Source: Lysobacteraceae bacterium UBA6001 (GTDB taxonomy: Bacteria; Pseudomonadota; Gammaproteobacteria; Xanthomonadales; Xanthomonadaceae). From it: a stretch of 64,000 nucleotides of DNA. The stretch lies in NCBI GenBank assembly GCA_002429615.1, contig DJAN01000207.1, positions 10,348 through 74,347 on the forward strand, in the 5' to 3' direction. Each line of letters opens with the position of its first letter. Within the stretch, counting starts at the first letter, position 1. Shown one piece after another: positions 7,951 to 15,363 of the stretch. The notes under the pieces are model-generated. The model did no database searches. It was not told where the DNA came from and saw only the letters and a list, made by a program, of their open reading frames with translations. The position numbers and the translations under genes were made by a program.

Positions 7951-7979
7951 GGCGGCCTCAGTAGAAGTACTGAGCCGCC
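7951..7979. other. Hairpin upstream of the LuxR-type gene
   Basis: GGCGGCCTCAGTA and TACTGAGCCGCC pair with one bulged C around GAAG. No T-run follows on either strand. The remaining 7980-8191 stretch shows no gene. Confidence 0.4.
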
Positions 7980-8191
7980 CCCGCCCATGGATTCGTAGAA
8001 AGGCGCGATGCTGGACACCTGATCGCCCCGAATACCTCGTGGGCCGAGCTGAGCGCTTGCGCCTCACGGGGCGCATTGTCTGCCCAGCCTGTAGGCGCGT
8101 GACGCTCGCGCCTCCACGGAGTCTCCACCCTGCCTAGACAGCGTTTTCATCCCCGCCGAAGAAAATCACGCCACTTCTTTTCGGAGGCACT

Positions 8192-8473
8192 ATGAACGGG
8201 GCGGTCGGTGTCGTGGTGAATGTGGAGGCGGTCATCAGGGATTGGAGCGCGCGGCATGCCTCCAGCCCTTACGCGCGGCTGGACTTCCAGCGCGATGTCG
8301 TGCCCGCATTGAAGGCCGCGTGCGATGCCTACCTCGCGTGCCACGGGGACCGGGAATGCATGCAGCTGCGCTATGACGCCCGGATGTCGTTGAGCGTGGG
8401 GCGCCGCACTTCGCCCCAGGAGACCGCTCGCATCGCGGATGAATGCTGGCGAGAGCTTCAGCTGACCCGTTGA
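8192..8473 (+). CDS. Uncharacterised 93-aa protein, 'RHAS' family, first copy
   Basis: It starts MNGAVGVVVNVEAVIRDWSA after a clear GGAGG Shine-Dalgarno. It continues with RHASSPYARLDFQRDVVPAL and KAACDAYLACHGDRECMQLR. It is homologous to the protein at 12476-12781: shared pattern SWxARHAS, F-x-RD-x-x-P, AACD-x-YL-x-C, M-x-x-RY. A fragment with the same start (MNGVVGVVV) is stranded at 57599, outside the prophage. Four or five conserved Cys/His suggest metal binding or disulfides, but no function is known. Confidence 0.75.
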   Translation: MNGAVGVVVNVEAVIRDWSARHASSPYARLDFQRDVVPALKAACDAYLACHGDRECMQLRYDARMSLSVGRRTSPQETARIADECWRELQLTR

Positions 8474-8594
8474 CGACCCCGCAGATTGAATTATTCAAAG
8501 ACATCGCGGCGCACATCACACGCAAGCGGTGCGTCGTTAACAGAAGGCCGCCTACGTTGGCCCTCCCCCACCAACTTTTGAAGTGAGAGAGGAA

Positions 8595-9104
8595 ATGGCC
8601 ATCAAGACCATCGAAGACCTGTTCATCCACGAGCTCTCGGATATCTACAGCGCCGAGAAGCAGCTGACGAAGGCGCTGCCGCGCTTGGCGCGGGCGGCCA
8701 GCAACCCCGAGCTGAGCACCGCCTTCGAGACCCATTTCGAAGAGACACAAGGCCAGGTCGAGAGGATCGACCAAGTCGTGGAGCTGCTCGGCATCCGCCT
8801 CAAGCGCATCAAGTGCGCGGCGATGGAGGGTCTGGTGGAGGAAGGCAAGGAAATCATCGACTCGGTCGAAGAAGGGCCGCTGCGGGACGCGGCTCTGATC
8901 GGCGGGGCGCAGAAGGTCGAACACTATGAGATCGCGGCGTACGGCACTTTGGCCGCGCTCGCGAAGCAACTCGGGTATACCGATGCCCTTCCCCTCCTGT
9001 TGGACACGCTGGAGGAAGAGAAATCGACTGACGAAAAGCTGACCCTTCTCGCCAAGTCGGGAGGCAACGCCAAGGAAACTGCGGCAAGCCGAGCCGCGGC
9101 GTAA
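8595..9104 (+). CDS. YciE/DUF892-family ferritin-like protein
   Basis: This 169-residue four-helix-bundle protein begins MAIKTIEDLFIHELSDIYSA and contains EKQLTKALPRLARAASNPEL, the typical DUF892 N-terminus. Glu and His residues in the helices (HELSDIYSAEKQ, FETHFEETQGQVER, AQKVEHYEIAAYGT) form the likely di-metal site. E. coli YciE is a stress-induced member of unknown exact role. GAGAGGAA precedes the chosen ATG; an in-frame GTG lies four codons upstream. The Ala-rich tail is disordered. A strong hairpin follows at 9119. As prophage cargo it may help the lysogen under oxidative or osmotic stress. Confidence 0.9.
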   Translation: MAIKTIEDLFIHELSDIYSAEKQLTKALPRLARAASNPELSTAFETHFEETQGQVERIDQVVELLGIRLKRIKCAAMEGLVEEGKEIIDSVEEGPLRDAALIGGAQKVEHYEIAAYGTLAALAKQLGYTDALPLLLDTLEEEKSTDEKLTLLAKSGGNAKETAASRAAA

Positions 9105-9118
9105 TTCGGGACAAGGAA

Positions 9119-9149
9119 TGCAGAGCGGCCCTCGGGGGGCCGCTCTGCA
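9119..9149 (+). terminator. Strong hairpin after the YciE-like gene
   Basis: TGCAGAGCGGCC and GGCCGCTCTGCA are perfect 12-bp arms. The T-run is missing, so termination efficiency is uncertain. Confidence 0.6.
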
Positions 9150-9161
9150 GCTACGCGGGTC

Positions 9162-9323
9162 TCAGCTTCGATGAACCGGGGAGACGCCTTCGGGCATCAG
9201 GCCTGCGTTCTCCAAATGCCAGAGGGCGTACTGCCAGATGTAGATACCATCAGCGGCACGGCACTGCGCGGCAATGGAGCTCACTCGCTCGCGGAACCAG
9301 CCGTAGTCGAAATGATCTGCCCA
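9162..9323 (-). pseudogene. Fragment of an unrecognised gene (3' part only)
   Basis: One leftward frame reads DHFDYGWFRERVSSIAAQCR and then ADGIYIWQYALWHLENAGLM, ending GVSPVHRS. The composition looks like a real protein, but the frame has a stop at 9324-9326 and no credible start. I read it as the C-terminal remnant of a lost accessory gene. A GTG inside could allow a 43-residue product. Confidence 0.4.
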
Positions 9324-9378
9324 TCAGTGTGACCATCGAGTAATTCGCGGCACAGTTGATCGATGAAAGCGGTGGCGA

Positions 9379-9633
9379 TTACGCGACCCACGGGCCGGCT
9401 TCATTAGACAGCTCACGCACTATCCATCCGATACCTTGCGGCTCTATAAAAAGCCGTGCTTGGGAGCCTTTGCCATCACGGAACACCGCAATAGATGCAC
9501 TCGAATTGAAGTCAACTAGCGCCCATTCACAATCGGGATGCTTGCGGTCGAGATGGCTCCAGGCCGCACGGACGGGCTTGTTCATCTCTATCACTTCGGG
9601 ATTCGAAGATCGACGCGAAGCTGCGTTGCTCAT
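9379..9633 (-). CDS. Uncharacterised 84-aa protein
   Basis: It starts MSNAASRRSSNPEVIEMNKP after GGGAG and continues WALVDFNSSASIAVFRDGKG and GIGWIVRELSNEAGPWVA. It is rich in aromatic and beta-forming residues and lacks a signal peptide or membrane segment. I do not recognise it. It stands alone in the accessory zone. Confidence 0.55.
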   Translation of the reverse strand: MSNAASRRSSNPEVIEMNKPVRAAWSHLDRKHPDCEWALVDFNSSASIAVFRDGKGSQARLFIEPQGIGWIVRELSNEAGPWVA

Positions 9634-9919
9634 AACAGCGCTCTCCCGTTGATACTGCCCGACCGTAGAGCATAGTGCGCGAAGATTCTGCGAAATTTAT
9701 CTAAGATTTACCCTATGCTTGGCGCCCCAGCACCCACGAACTCTATCTGAGGGCCCCAGCCTATTGAGCCGGAACAGGTCCGGCTCCCAGCCCGTGGGTT
9801 TGTCTACGCTCACCTGAGGCAGACCAAGAGCATTGGCTCCTTATCCCCGGCCTGAACAGGTGAGCCCCCAACGAGACCGACAGCGCACCTGCCCGGCAGG
9901 CCGCATGCGCCATTGAAGA
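9634..9919. other. Stretch without a recognisable gene
   Basis: It contains an AT-rich segment (about 9685-9720) that could hold a promoter for the leftward gene at 9379, and a small hairpin GAGCCGGA-ACAGG-TCCGGCTC near 9765-9786. Nothing else is supported. Confidence 0.3.
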
Positions 9920-10123
9920 TCACCAGGGGCAGGCGCCCGGGCAGACTGGAATATCGCAACACGCAGGTGCGTGGCAGCCCAGGCACACAACCCCAGTTGC
10001 AACGCGCTCGACGTTGTTGGAGGCTGCCTTGGCGGCATTCCGGGCTTTCTTCTTGACCCCGGCCGACCGATGCGCGCGCGGCTTGTCTGACAACGTCTTC
10101 CAGCCGAATGGAGAAGCAGGCAA
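9920..10123 (-). CDS. Possible small Cys-rich protein (67 aa, TTG start)
   Basis: The frame begins at a TTG (PASPFGWKTLSDKPRAHRSA), has a basic middle (KKKARNAAKAASNN), and ends with a compact cysteine cluster: C-x2-C-x4-CC-x4-C-x3-C (VVCLGCHAPACCDIPVCPGA then CPW). The cluster could bind a metal or form disulfides. The non-ATG start and overlap with the start of the divergent gene at 10123 keep confidence low. Confidence 0.38.
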   Translation of the reverse strand: MPASPFGWKTLSDKPRAHRSAGVKKKARNAAKAASNNVERVATGVVCLGCHAPACCDIPVCPGACPW

Positions 10124-10404
10124 TGCCGCAACTCACCAGAGCTCAGGCCTTCGAAGTCATGCGCCGACTATTCCCCGGGCTAGCTCTCCAGGAGGAGGAC
10201 TACAGCTTGTTCCGTGTCACCTACAAGGCACGCGGCCACTCCCACGACCTCAGAATGTGGCTCCCCCGCTTCGCTACCGACATGGAAAGCCTACTGCGAT
10301 GGCGACTCAATCTCTCTGCAGACGCCCGAATACTGGCAATTGAAAGAACCACCCCAACTGAAGAGCATGCAGCCCTGATTGCCTCCGGCCAGCCTGAAGA
10401 CTAG
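10123..10404 (+). CDS. Uncharacterised 93-aa protein
   Basis: It begins MPQLTRAQAFEVMRRLFPGL with GGAGAAG nine bases upstream, which decides for this ATG over the one five codons earlier. Further on it reads EEDYSLFRVTYKARGHSHDL and ILAIERTTPTEEHAALIASG. Probably a small soluble alpha/beta protein; family not recognised. Convergent with 10413-10646. Confidence 0.6.
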   Translation: MPQLTRAQAFEVMRRLFPGLALQEEDYSLFRVTYKARGHSHDLRMWLPRFATDMESLLRWRLNLSADARILAIERTTPTEEHAALIASGQPED

Positions 10405-10412
10405 CCGCAATC

Positions 10413-10646
10413 TCAATCAGCAGCCTCTTTGTGTGAATCGATTTCTGCTCGAAGCTTTTCGATCGCAGCATCTGCTTCAACACCACTCACATCAAACAGC
10501 ACTCGACGAAACTCGCGTGGCCCAGCCGCATAGAAATCACACGTATTCTTCTCAGAAAAGCTGTACCGATGGATTACGTATTCCCCTCGGAATTCGATGA
10601 CCTCGTTCAAAGACCTGCATGCATCAATGAGCCATTCCGGATTCAT
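10413..10646 (-). CDS. Uncharacterised 77-aa protein
   Basis: It starts MNPEWLIDACRSLNEVIEFR and contains YVIHRYSFSEKNTCDFYAAG and VEADAAIEKLRAEIDSHKEA. Probably a small beta-rich protein with a C-terminal helix. It starts 12 bases after the stop of 10659-10868, so the two are likely one leftward operon. No obvious Shine-Dalgarno. Function unknown. Confidence 0.55.
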   Translation of the reverse strand: MNPEWLIDACRSLNEVIEFRGEYVIHRYSFSEKNTCDFYAAGPREFRRVLFDVSGVEADAAIEKLRAEIDSHKEAAD

Positions 10647-10658
10647 GAAAAATCGAAC

Positions 10659-10868
10659 TCAACATCCGGAGCCCGCGCCACATCTCGCAGGACCGATGAT
10701 AGGACCGAAAAAAGTTGATCGCGGCCAACTGAATTCCAGGACTCTGCCAGCTTCTTCGACGCCAAGAGACATGAGGCCACCAGTCGCCTTGCGTATCTGA
10801 GCTCGAATTCTATTGACATGAATACACCCGCAGTGAGAACAGACAGGTGCAGACCGAAGGGCCTTCAT
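10659..10868 (-). CDS. Uncharacterised 69-aa protein with CxxC
   Basis: From the ATG at 10868 the product reads MKALRSAPVCSHCGCIHVNR, then IRAQIRKATGGLMSLGVEEA, and ends GPARCGAGSGC. The CSHCGC start suggests a zinc knuckle or ribbon. Start choice is uncertain; an ATG ten codons upstream is also open. Support comes mainly from its tight spacing with the next gene. Confidence 0.42.
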   Translation of the reverse strand: MKALRSAPVCSHCGCIHVNRIRAQIRKATGGLMSLGVEEAGRVLEFSWPRSTFFGPIIGPARCGAGSGC

Positions 10869-11014
10869 CTGATTCGCGAGACAACTTAGTCTCAACATAC
10901 ACCTCAGAGCAACCTACCACGCGAGGATGCCCTCACAATCGCATTTCAGCTCATCGCCTGGCCGATATCGCACCTGGGAATCCGGCCCATCTCCTCTACT
11001 ACGCCTTAGATAAG

Positions 11015-11269
11015 TTATGCCGCGGCAGCGCAACTCAGCACTACTTGCTGATCTGCGGCAGCCCTCATCAAGGAGTCCAGCCAGCGCCTTGCAGCGGCTT
11101 GGCTTTTTATTAGCTGCCCAAGGTCATCGCATAGGCAATAGGCACAGAGTTGCCCTCCCGGACTAGAACATCCACACCTCTTGCATGGCGCCATCGTGGT
11201 TATTGAGGGGTGGCGAAGCTGATGGGTTATCTGCCCCATGAGCGCGTCAGCAGCGGCTTGCTTGAGCAT
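11015..11269 (-). CDS. Small putative zinc-ribbon protein (84 aa)
   Basis: It begins MLKQAAADALMGQITHQLRH. A four-Cys knuckle follows: C-x2-CGC in APCKRCGCSSPGG, then LCAYCLC. The C-terminal half (DDLGQLIKSQAAARRWLDSL) is helical. Such layouts occur in small phage DNA-binding or adapter proteins, but no family is recognised. A second in-frame ATG lies eight codons upstream. Confidence 0.5.
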   Translation of the reverse strand: MLKQAAADALMGQITHQLRHPSITTMAPCKRCGCSSPGGQLCAYCLCDDLGQLIKSQAAARRWLDSLMRAAADQQVVLSCAAAA

Positions 11270-11336
11270 GTCTTTACTCCGACTGGAGTGCAAAGGGCTG
11301 CGACAAAGCGCAGCCCCTGTTGCTCAATCATCGAGT

Positions 11337-11504
11337 TTAAACAGCCTTGTTGGACTCATTCTTTTCACGATGATCCGCAGCCGCATCCTTGCTCTTCTCA
11401 CCAGGCAACTGATGACTCTGTTGCTGCTGACCCTTCTTATCCGAGTCTTTCACATCAGGACTTCCACCCTGCTGGCCCTGGCGAACCTGCTCATTGCTAG
11501 ACAT
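11337..11504 (-). CDS. Small, highly hydrophilic 55-aa protein
   Basis: The frame reads MSSNEQVRQGQQGGSPDVKD, then SDKKGQQQQSHQLPGEKSKD, ending HREKNESNKAV. It has no hydrophobic core: Gln, Lys, Ser, Asp and Glu dominate, as in intrinsically disordered stress-related peptides. TAGGAG stands just upstream, and a tandem ATG three bases earlier (11507) is an alternative start. Its short length could explain why it would be missed by gene callers. Confidence 0.6.
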   Translation of the reverse strand: MSSNEQVRQGQQGGSPDVKDSDKKGQQQQSHQLPGEKSKDAAADHREKNESNKAV

Positions 11505-11748
11505 CATCTACTCCTACGCGATGGAATCACCGCACCCGCACCATGCTCCCCACGCCGTTACCAGCGAGTGAGGTCCGCACATCGCATGCGCACAGAATGT
11601 GTTGGCTTATTGCCAGAATAGAGAGTACGGTCAACTTGAACCTACTCTTTCCCGTCCTGGCCGCCCGACAGATGGCGCACCCAGAACGTTCTTCAGCGTG
11701 GGCAACTTCAAGACTGCTATGACGCCACCGCCCCCACTGGAGATCGAC

Positions 11749-12183
11749 ATGCAATCGCGCGGAAGCCACCAGTACACATCGTACCGCTCACTAAGCAACA
11801 AGATTTCTTCAGATCAGCTCGCTACCGACCTGAGTGCATTCCAGCGGCGCGGAGGGCAGATCGAGAGGCTTGAGACGACGTCTGTTTTGCGCAGGATTCC
11901 GCTTAGGAACTCCGAAACCACTGATACCAGCGGGCACGAGCAAAGCCAGATTGGCGCCATGAAACATATCCTCGAAAAGCGCTCCATCGAAGGCCGACAC
12001 GACGGGAGCGAATTCTTGGTTGAGGCTTGGCTCCGTGAAGGATTAGAAGCCTTTGTTCATCGTGTCGACGTTGATCGTATTCCGATACCTGCAGGGCACC
12101 TCCCTGTATGCATGGGGATGACTGCCGCCCTGGAAATGGGAGCACACTTGGCCCGCGATTTCATCGACTCCAGGCACATCTAA
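11749..12183 (+). CDS. Uncharacterised 144-aa protein
   Basis: ATG 11749 is preceded by GGAG at the right spacing. The product starts MQSRGSHQYTSYRSLSNKIS and contains DLSAFQRRGGQIERLETTSV and WLREGLEAFVHRVDVDRIPI. The AFQRRGGQIE-type stretch resembles small regulatory proteins of proteobacterial phages, which is only an impression. The last third could be a separate helical domain. Followed by a GGCCTC/GAGGCC hairpin near 12219-12241. Confidence 0.55.
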   Translation: MQSRGSHQYTSYRSLSNKISSDQLATDLSAFQRRGGQIERLETTSVLRRIPLRNSETTDTSGHEQSQIGAMKHILEKRSIEGRHDGSEFLVEAWLREGLEAFVHRVDVDRIPIPAGHLPVCMGMTAALEMGAHLARDFIDSRHI

Positions 12184-12296
12184 CGCCGCCTAGCCTCAAA
12201 GGAAATAGCACCAGTCGTTCGGCCTCTGCCTAATGGAGGCCGTACGCAGTAGATGCTGTTCTCCCCCACTCAACAGCACTCAATGCGGAAGCAGCC

Positions 12297-12473
12297 ATGA
12301 CACCCCGGGAGCTTCAAATCGAAGAGCTACTTCAAGACCTTGAAGAAATCGTCCAACGGCGAGGCACGTCTGCAAACGACGAGGCCCAGGGCTATCGAGT
12401 GGCACCGGTATCTGAGGGCGACATTCTTCGCCAGATTCGCATCCGCCTAGCACGCTTTCGACAAGGATATTGA
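12297..12473 (+). CDS. Small 58-aa helical protein
   Basis: The product is MTPRELQIEELLQDLEEIVQ, then a loop, then GDILRQIRIRLARFRQGY. It is amphipathic and charged, consistent with a two-helix protein. It ends two bases before the GTG start of the next gene, so they are cotranscribed and probably coupled. Function unknown. Confidence 0.55.
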   Translation: MTPRELQIEELLQDLEEIVQRRGTSANDEAQGYRVAPVSEGDILRQIRIRLARFRQGY

Positions 12474-12475
12474 TC

Positions 12476-12781
12476 GTGAACGACCTCTCACACGTGATCA
12501 TTGACGTTGATTCCATGGTCTCCTCGTGGCGCGCGCGGCACGCTAGCGGCGAACTTGGGGACTTGATGTTCGAGCGGGATATTGCACCGCTAGTTCGCGC
12601 TGCTTGCGACTCCTACCTCTCCTGTGGCGGCGCACGCCCTCAGATGAATCAGCGATATCAGAGGCAGGTGGAATACATGGTTAGGGTACGCGCCACCTCT
12701 CGACAAGTGGACTGCGTTGCGGAGAGCTGCTGGCGCACACTCGAAATTCAAGTGAAAGAACCATCTGTGGCGCGCCCCTAA
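12476..12781 (+). CDS. Uncharacterised 101-aa protein, 'RHAS' family, second copy
   Basis: From the GTG at 12476 it reads MNDLSHVIIDVDSMVSSWRA, then RHASGELGDLMFERDIAPLV and RAACDSYLSCGGARPQMNQR. It aligns along its whole length with the protein at 8192-8473, so the accessory zone carries two diverged paralogues. No function is known. A TTG two codons upstream overlaps the previous stop and is a weaker start. Confidence 0.68.
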   Translation: MNDLSHVIIDVDSMVSSWRARHASGELGDLMFERDIAPLVRAACDSYLSCGGARPQMNQRYQRQVEYMVRVRATSRQVDCVAESCWRTLEIQVKEPSVARP

Positions 12782-12809
12782 GGCTGGCCGCCGCTGGCAT
12801 AGCCGTAAC

Positions 12810-12941
12810 TTAGTGCCGGCGTCCGCACCGATGGGTTGCCTTGACCTCGATCCGTTCCTTGTATGTCCATGCGGCCTGCCTGCCCGCCGGCGGATCGCAC
12901 CAAGAATCCTCGCCGTGAAAGTGATCTCGGCGCTGACCCAT
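12810..12941 (-). CDS. Possible 43-aa protein at the end of the late operon
   Basis: The frame reads MGQRRDHFHGEDSWCDPPAG, then RQAAWTYKERIEVKATHRCG, ending RRH. It is in the same direction as the tail genes and begins about 50 bases after the last clear one. Not recognised, and too short to be sure. Confidence 0.35.
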   Translation of the reverse strand: MGQRRDHFHGEDSWCDPPAGRQAAWTYKERIEVKATHRCGRRH

Positions 12942-12992
12942 GGCCTACGCCAGCAAGTGCCTTATGCTGCCGTCTCGGTGGGAACACAGTGC

Positions 12993-13226
12993 CTATACGG
13001 TTAGTTCTAGGAGTTGAAGGTTCGGCGCCAGTTCGATGACACGTCCGCCCTGAACCCACACGTTGTAAGGGATGGCGCCGCCCAGCTGTCCCAGCGCGCG
13101 GAACTGCCCGCCATCAAAGCCAGCGAGGCTGCTGGTTCCGTCAGGATTGTGGGTTGTGACCGTCGCCAGGATGCGCGGCGAGCCCTCGATCAGGTCGCCG
13201 AACTGGGCCCAAAGATCAGTCCGCAT
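12993..13226 (-). CDS. Last tail-operon protein (77 aa)
   Basis: It begins MRTDLWAQFGDLIEGSPRIL, has VTTHNPDGTSSLAGFDGGQF, and ends LAPNLQLLELTV. The DG-rich beta composition fits a small tail-tip or fibre-associated protein; it may be a short OB-like or beta-barrel tail protein. It overlaps the 601-aa gene upstream by 11 bases, the tight packing of the whole tail operon. Confidence 0.7.
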   Translation of the reverse strand: MRTDLWAQFGDLIEGSPRILATVTTHNPDGTSSLAGFDGGQFRALGQLGGAIPYNVWVQGGRVIELAPNLQLLELTV

Positions 13227-15021
13227 CGGTGTAGTGCCTCTCTAGGGTGATCGTCTGCTCGATGACGCAGGCGCTGTCGTCCATCCGCGCGTCGATCCGC
13301 AGGCCCGTGCACAGACCATGCCACGTGCCCGAGGCGGACTGAAACTCCACCAGGTCCAGTGGTAGAACCCTTCCTACTTGGCCGCCCGAAAGCGGCGCTG
13401 AGAACAGCGGAATGACCAGGTCAATCGCCGCCTGCTCGCCGCGATCGCCAAGGACATTTCGCCCACGCTCGGCACCTGCCGCAGCCGTGTTGATGAGCGG
13501 ACTGGTGACCTGGCCAGCGTAGAGCGTGCCCGCCTCGGCGGCGCGGCGCACCCGACAGGTGACGCCCTTCCCCTCCAGCTCGCCGGTCACCACGACCGCG
13601 TCGTACTTCGGCACGCTGCGCACCTGCAGGCTTTCCGTCAGCACGATGTCGTCTTGAAGGATTACATCCGGCTGGGTGTTCAACCAATCCCAAGGGCTGG
13701 CCGGGTAGCGCGGCACCACTCGTAGCGCAAGGCTGGCGGGATCGGACTGGACCACCGCGCCGCTGGCCTCGGCTAGCTTGCTGATGGCGTCCAGCGGCGT
13801 GCTGGCGTCGTAGAACCAGGCGCCGGCGGGAACGATCCAATCCACGGTGTCGTAGCTGGCGCCGTAGCCGGTGTCGGTGAGCTCCTCATCGACCAGCTGC
13901 GCCACGCTTCGATCCTCGGTCGTCGCCTTCGCGCGGGCCGGCGCGTAAGGCGCGGCGAGCAGCGCGGTGCGCGAGCGACCGCTGAGCGTGACACCCCCAC
14001 CCTGCCACTCGCGGCGGGTCGCGTAGCTCTCGATCACCGCGGTCCACAGGTACCCGTTGAGGTTTACCTCCACGACCTGCGGTCCTGAGGCCGTCGGCCG
14101 CAACAGCGCCAGTTGCTTGCTGTCGGCCAGCTCGATGTCGAAGCTGTAGCCCCACGTGTCGACGCCGGCGGTGATGCCAAGCGATTCGACCTCGATCGGC
14201 GTACGGTCCGGCAGGCGCACGACGGAAACGGTATTGATCACGACATAGGTCTTCCGTTGCGGGCGCACGGCATAGCAGGCCGTCACGCCGAGGTTGAGAG
14301 GTGCCAAGCCGCCGGCGCCCATGACAGGGCAGCCAAGGTCCAGGACCAGCGCGTTTCCGGGCGGGAAGGGCGAAGGATCGGGATCCGGCGGCGGAGGCTC
14401 GGGAGGCCGAACGATCCACGGCAACCGGCGGCCCAGCCCCCAGGGGATGCGCGTCGAGCGGCGCGCCCCGCCAGGATTGAGCCACCGCATCCCCCGCGCG
14501 CCGACGGCGTTGCCGAGGACTCCGCGCCACCGCATCGCCACGTCGTGTCTCGACGCGCCTGGCGCGGACCACGAGATGCCATGGCCGCTTCGCTCCAGGC
14601 CCATCACTTGCCAGGGAAGCTCTCCTCTCTGCCGGGCTTGCGGCAGATTCATCCATCGCAGGAGATCACCGCGCGCCGCTACGGCCATAGCGCCATGCCA
14701 AGCCATGATCTGCTCGGCACGCAACCCAGGTGGCCGTTGCCACGCGATGCTCGAACTGGCGCGACTCACGGCAGCACTGCCGTGCCAGCTGAACGCCGAT
14801 AGCGGTCGCCGCGACTGGGCCTGCCCCCATTGCAGCGTGGCCGCGCGTCGCGTCCCGGCGGCCGGCGCCCACGCGCTGCTCCAGGTGTTGCGCAGGCCAC
14901 GGATGACAGACTCGGGCGGCTCGTAGTTCCACGGCACGCCCAGATTGAGCTCGACGCGATCCCCGCCGCCGACGAACAGCGGCCCGAGATTGAGATCGAC
15001 AGCGCGCCCGGCAGCAGCCAT
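13216..15021 (-). CDS. Tail-tip/baseplate-hub-like protein with a Trp ladder
   Basis: The 601-residue protein has three parts. Residues 1-50 contain DLNLGPLF and ELNLGVPW. Residues 51-194 contain eleven tryptophans at 14-15 residue intervals (W51, 65, 79, 94, 108, 123, 137, 151, 165, 180, 194) embedded in Arg/Gly/Ala-rich linkers. From about 245 the sequence becomes a hub-like beta domain (YVVINTVSVVRLPDRTPIEV, SYATRREWQGGGVTLSGRSR, WIVPAGAWFYDASTPLDAIS), as in gp27-like central tail-hub proteins. It acts in the virion tail tip, between the tape-measure complex and the fibres. Hub assignment is inferred from order and general sequence character. Confidence 0.78.
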   Translation of the reverse strand: MAAAGRAVDLNLGPLFVGGGDRVELNLGVPWNYEPPESVIRGLRNTWSSAWAPAAGTRRAATLQWGQAQSRRPLSAFSWHGSAAVSRASSSIAWQRPPGLRAEQIMAWHGAMAVAARGDLLRWMNLPQARQRGELPWQVMGLERSGHGISWSAPGASRHDVAMRWRGVLGNAVGARGMRWLNPGGARRSTRIPWGLGRRLPWIVRPPEPPPPDPDPSPFPPGNALVLDLGCPVMGAGGLAPLNLGVTACYAVRPQRKTYVVINTVSVVRLPDRTPIEVESLGITAGVDTWGYSFDIELADSKQLALLRPTASGPQVVEVNLNGYLWTAVIESYATRREWQGGGVTLSGRSRTALLAAPYAPARAKATTEDRSVAQLVDEELTDTGYGASYDTVDWIVPAGAWFYDASTPLDAISKLAEASGAVVQSDPASLALRVVPRYPASPWDWLNTQPDVILQDDIVLTESLQVRSVPKYDAVVVTGELEGKGVTCRVRRAAEAGTLYAGQVTSPLINTAAAGAERGRNVLGDRGEQAAIDLVIPLFSAPLSGGQVGRVLPLDLVEFQSASGTWHGLCTGLRIDARMDDSACVIEQTITLERHYTDAD

Positions 15022-15362
15022 CAGTCCACCATGGGCGCGGGATAGACCCAGTCCTGGATCGCCGAGTTCGCCCGCTTCAAGCGATCCGTGGCCACCACGG
15101 TGAACTGGAGCTCGGTGTTGAGGTACGGCACCCGCCAGCTGCCATCGGGCTTGGACCAGGTGCGCGCGACCACCTGGTAGGTGTTGGGCTCGAAGACGGT
15201 GATGTCGACGCGGGCGGGCACATTAAGAATGCGCGCGCGCCCGTCGGCTTCGCCCTCCTCCGTCGGCGCGTCTCCTCCCAAGTAACCGGTGCCGCCGAAG
15301 GCGGTGTGATTAGCCTGCTCTGCAGCCAGTAAAAGCACGTGCGCCAAAAGCTCATAGGCCAT
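15021..15362 (-). CDS. Tail protein of 113 aa
   Basis: The start MAYELLAHVLLLAAEQANHT is followed by ARILNVPARVDITVFEPNTY and TWSKPDGSWRVPYLNTELQF. The second part looks like a carboxypeptidase-regulatory or Ig-like beta sandwich (V-x-V-F-E, T-x-P-D-G-x-W, F-x-V-V-A-T-D). Such domains decorate tail tips. Its stop shares one base with the start of the 601-aa gene. Confidence 0.72.
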   Translation of the reverse strand: MAYELLAHVLLLAAEQANHTAFGGTGYLGGDAPTEEGEADGRARILNVPARVDITVFEPNTYQVVARTWSKPDGSWRVPYLNTELQFTVVATDRLKRANSAIQDWVYPAPMVD

Positions 15363-15363
15363 G

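Noticed and set aside
11238-11621. Leu/Ile-rich plus-strand frame that looks like a membrane protein
   Set aside because: It is antisense to the Gln/Lys-rich 55-aa gene (CAG/AAG codons read backwards as CTG/CTT), so the hydrophobicity is an artefact.
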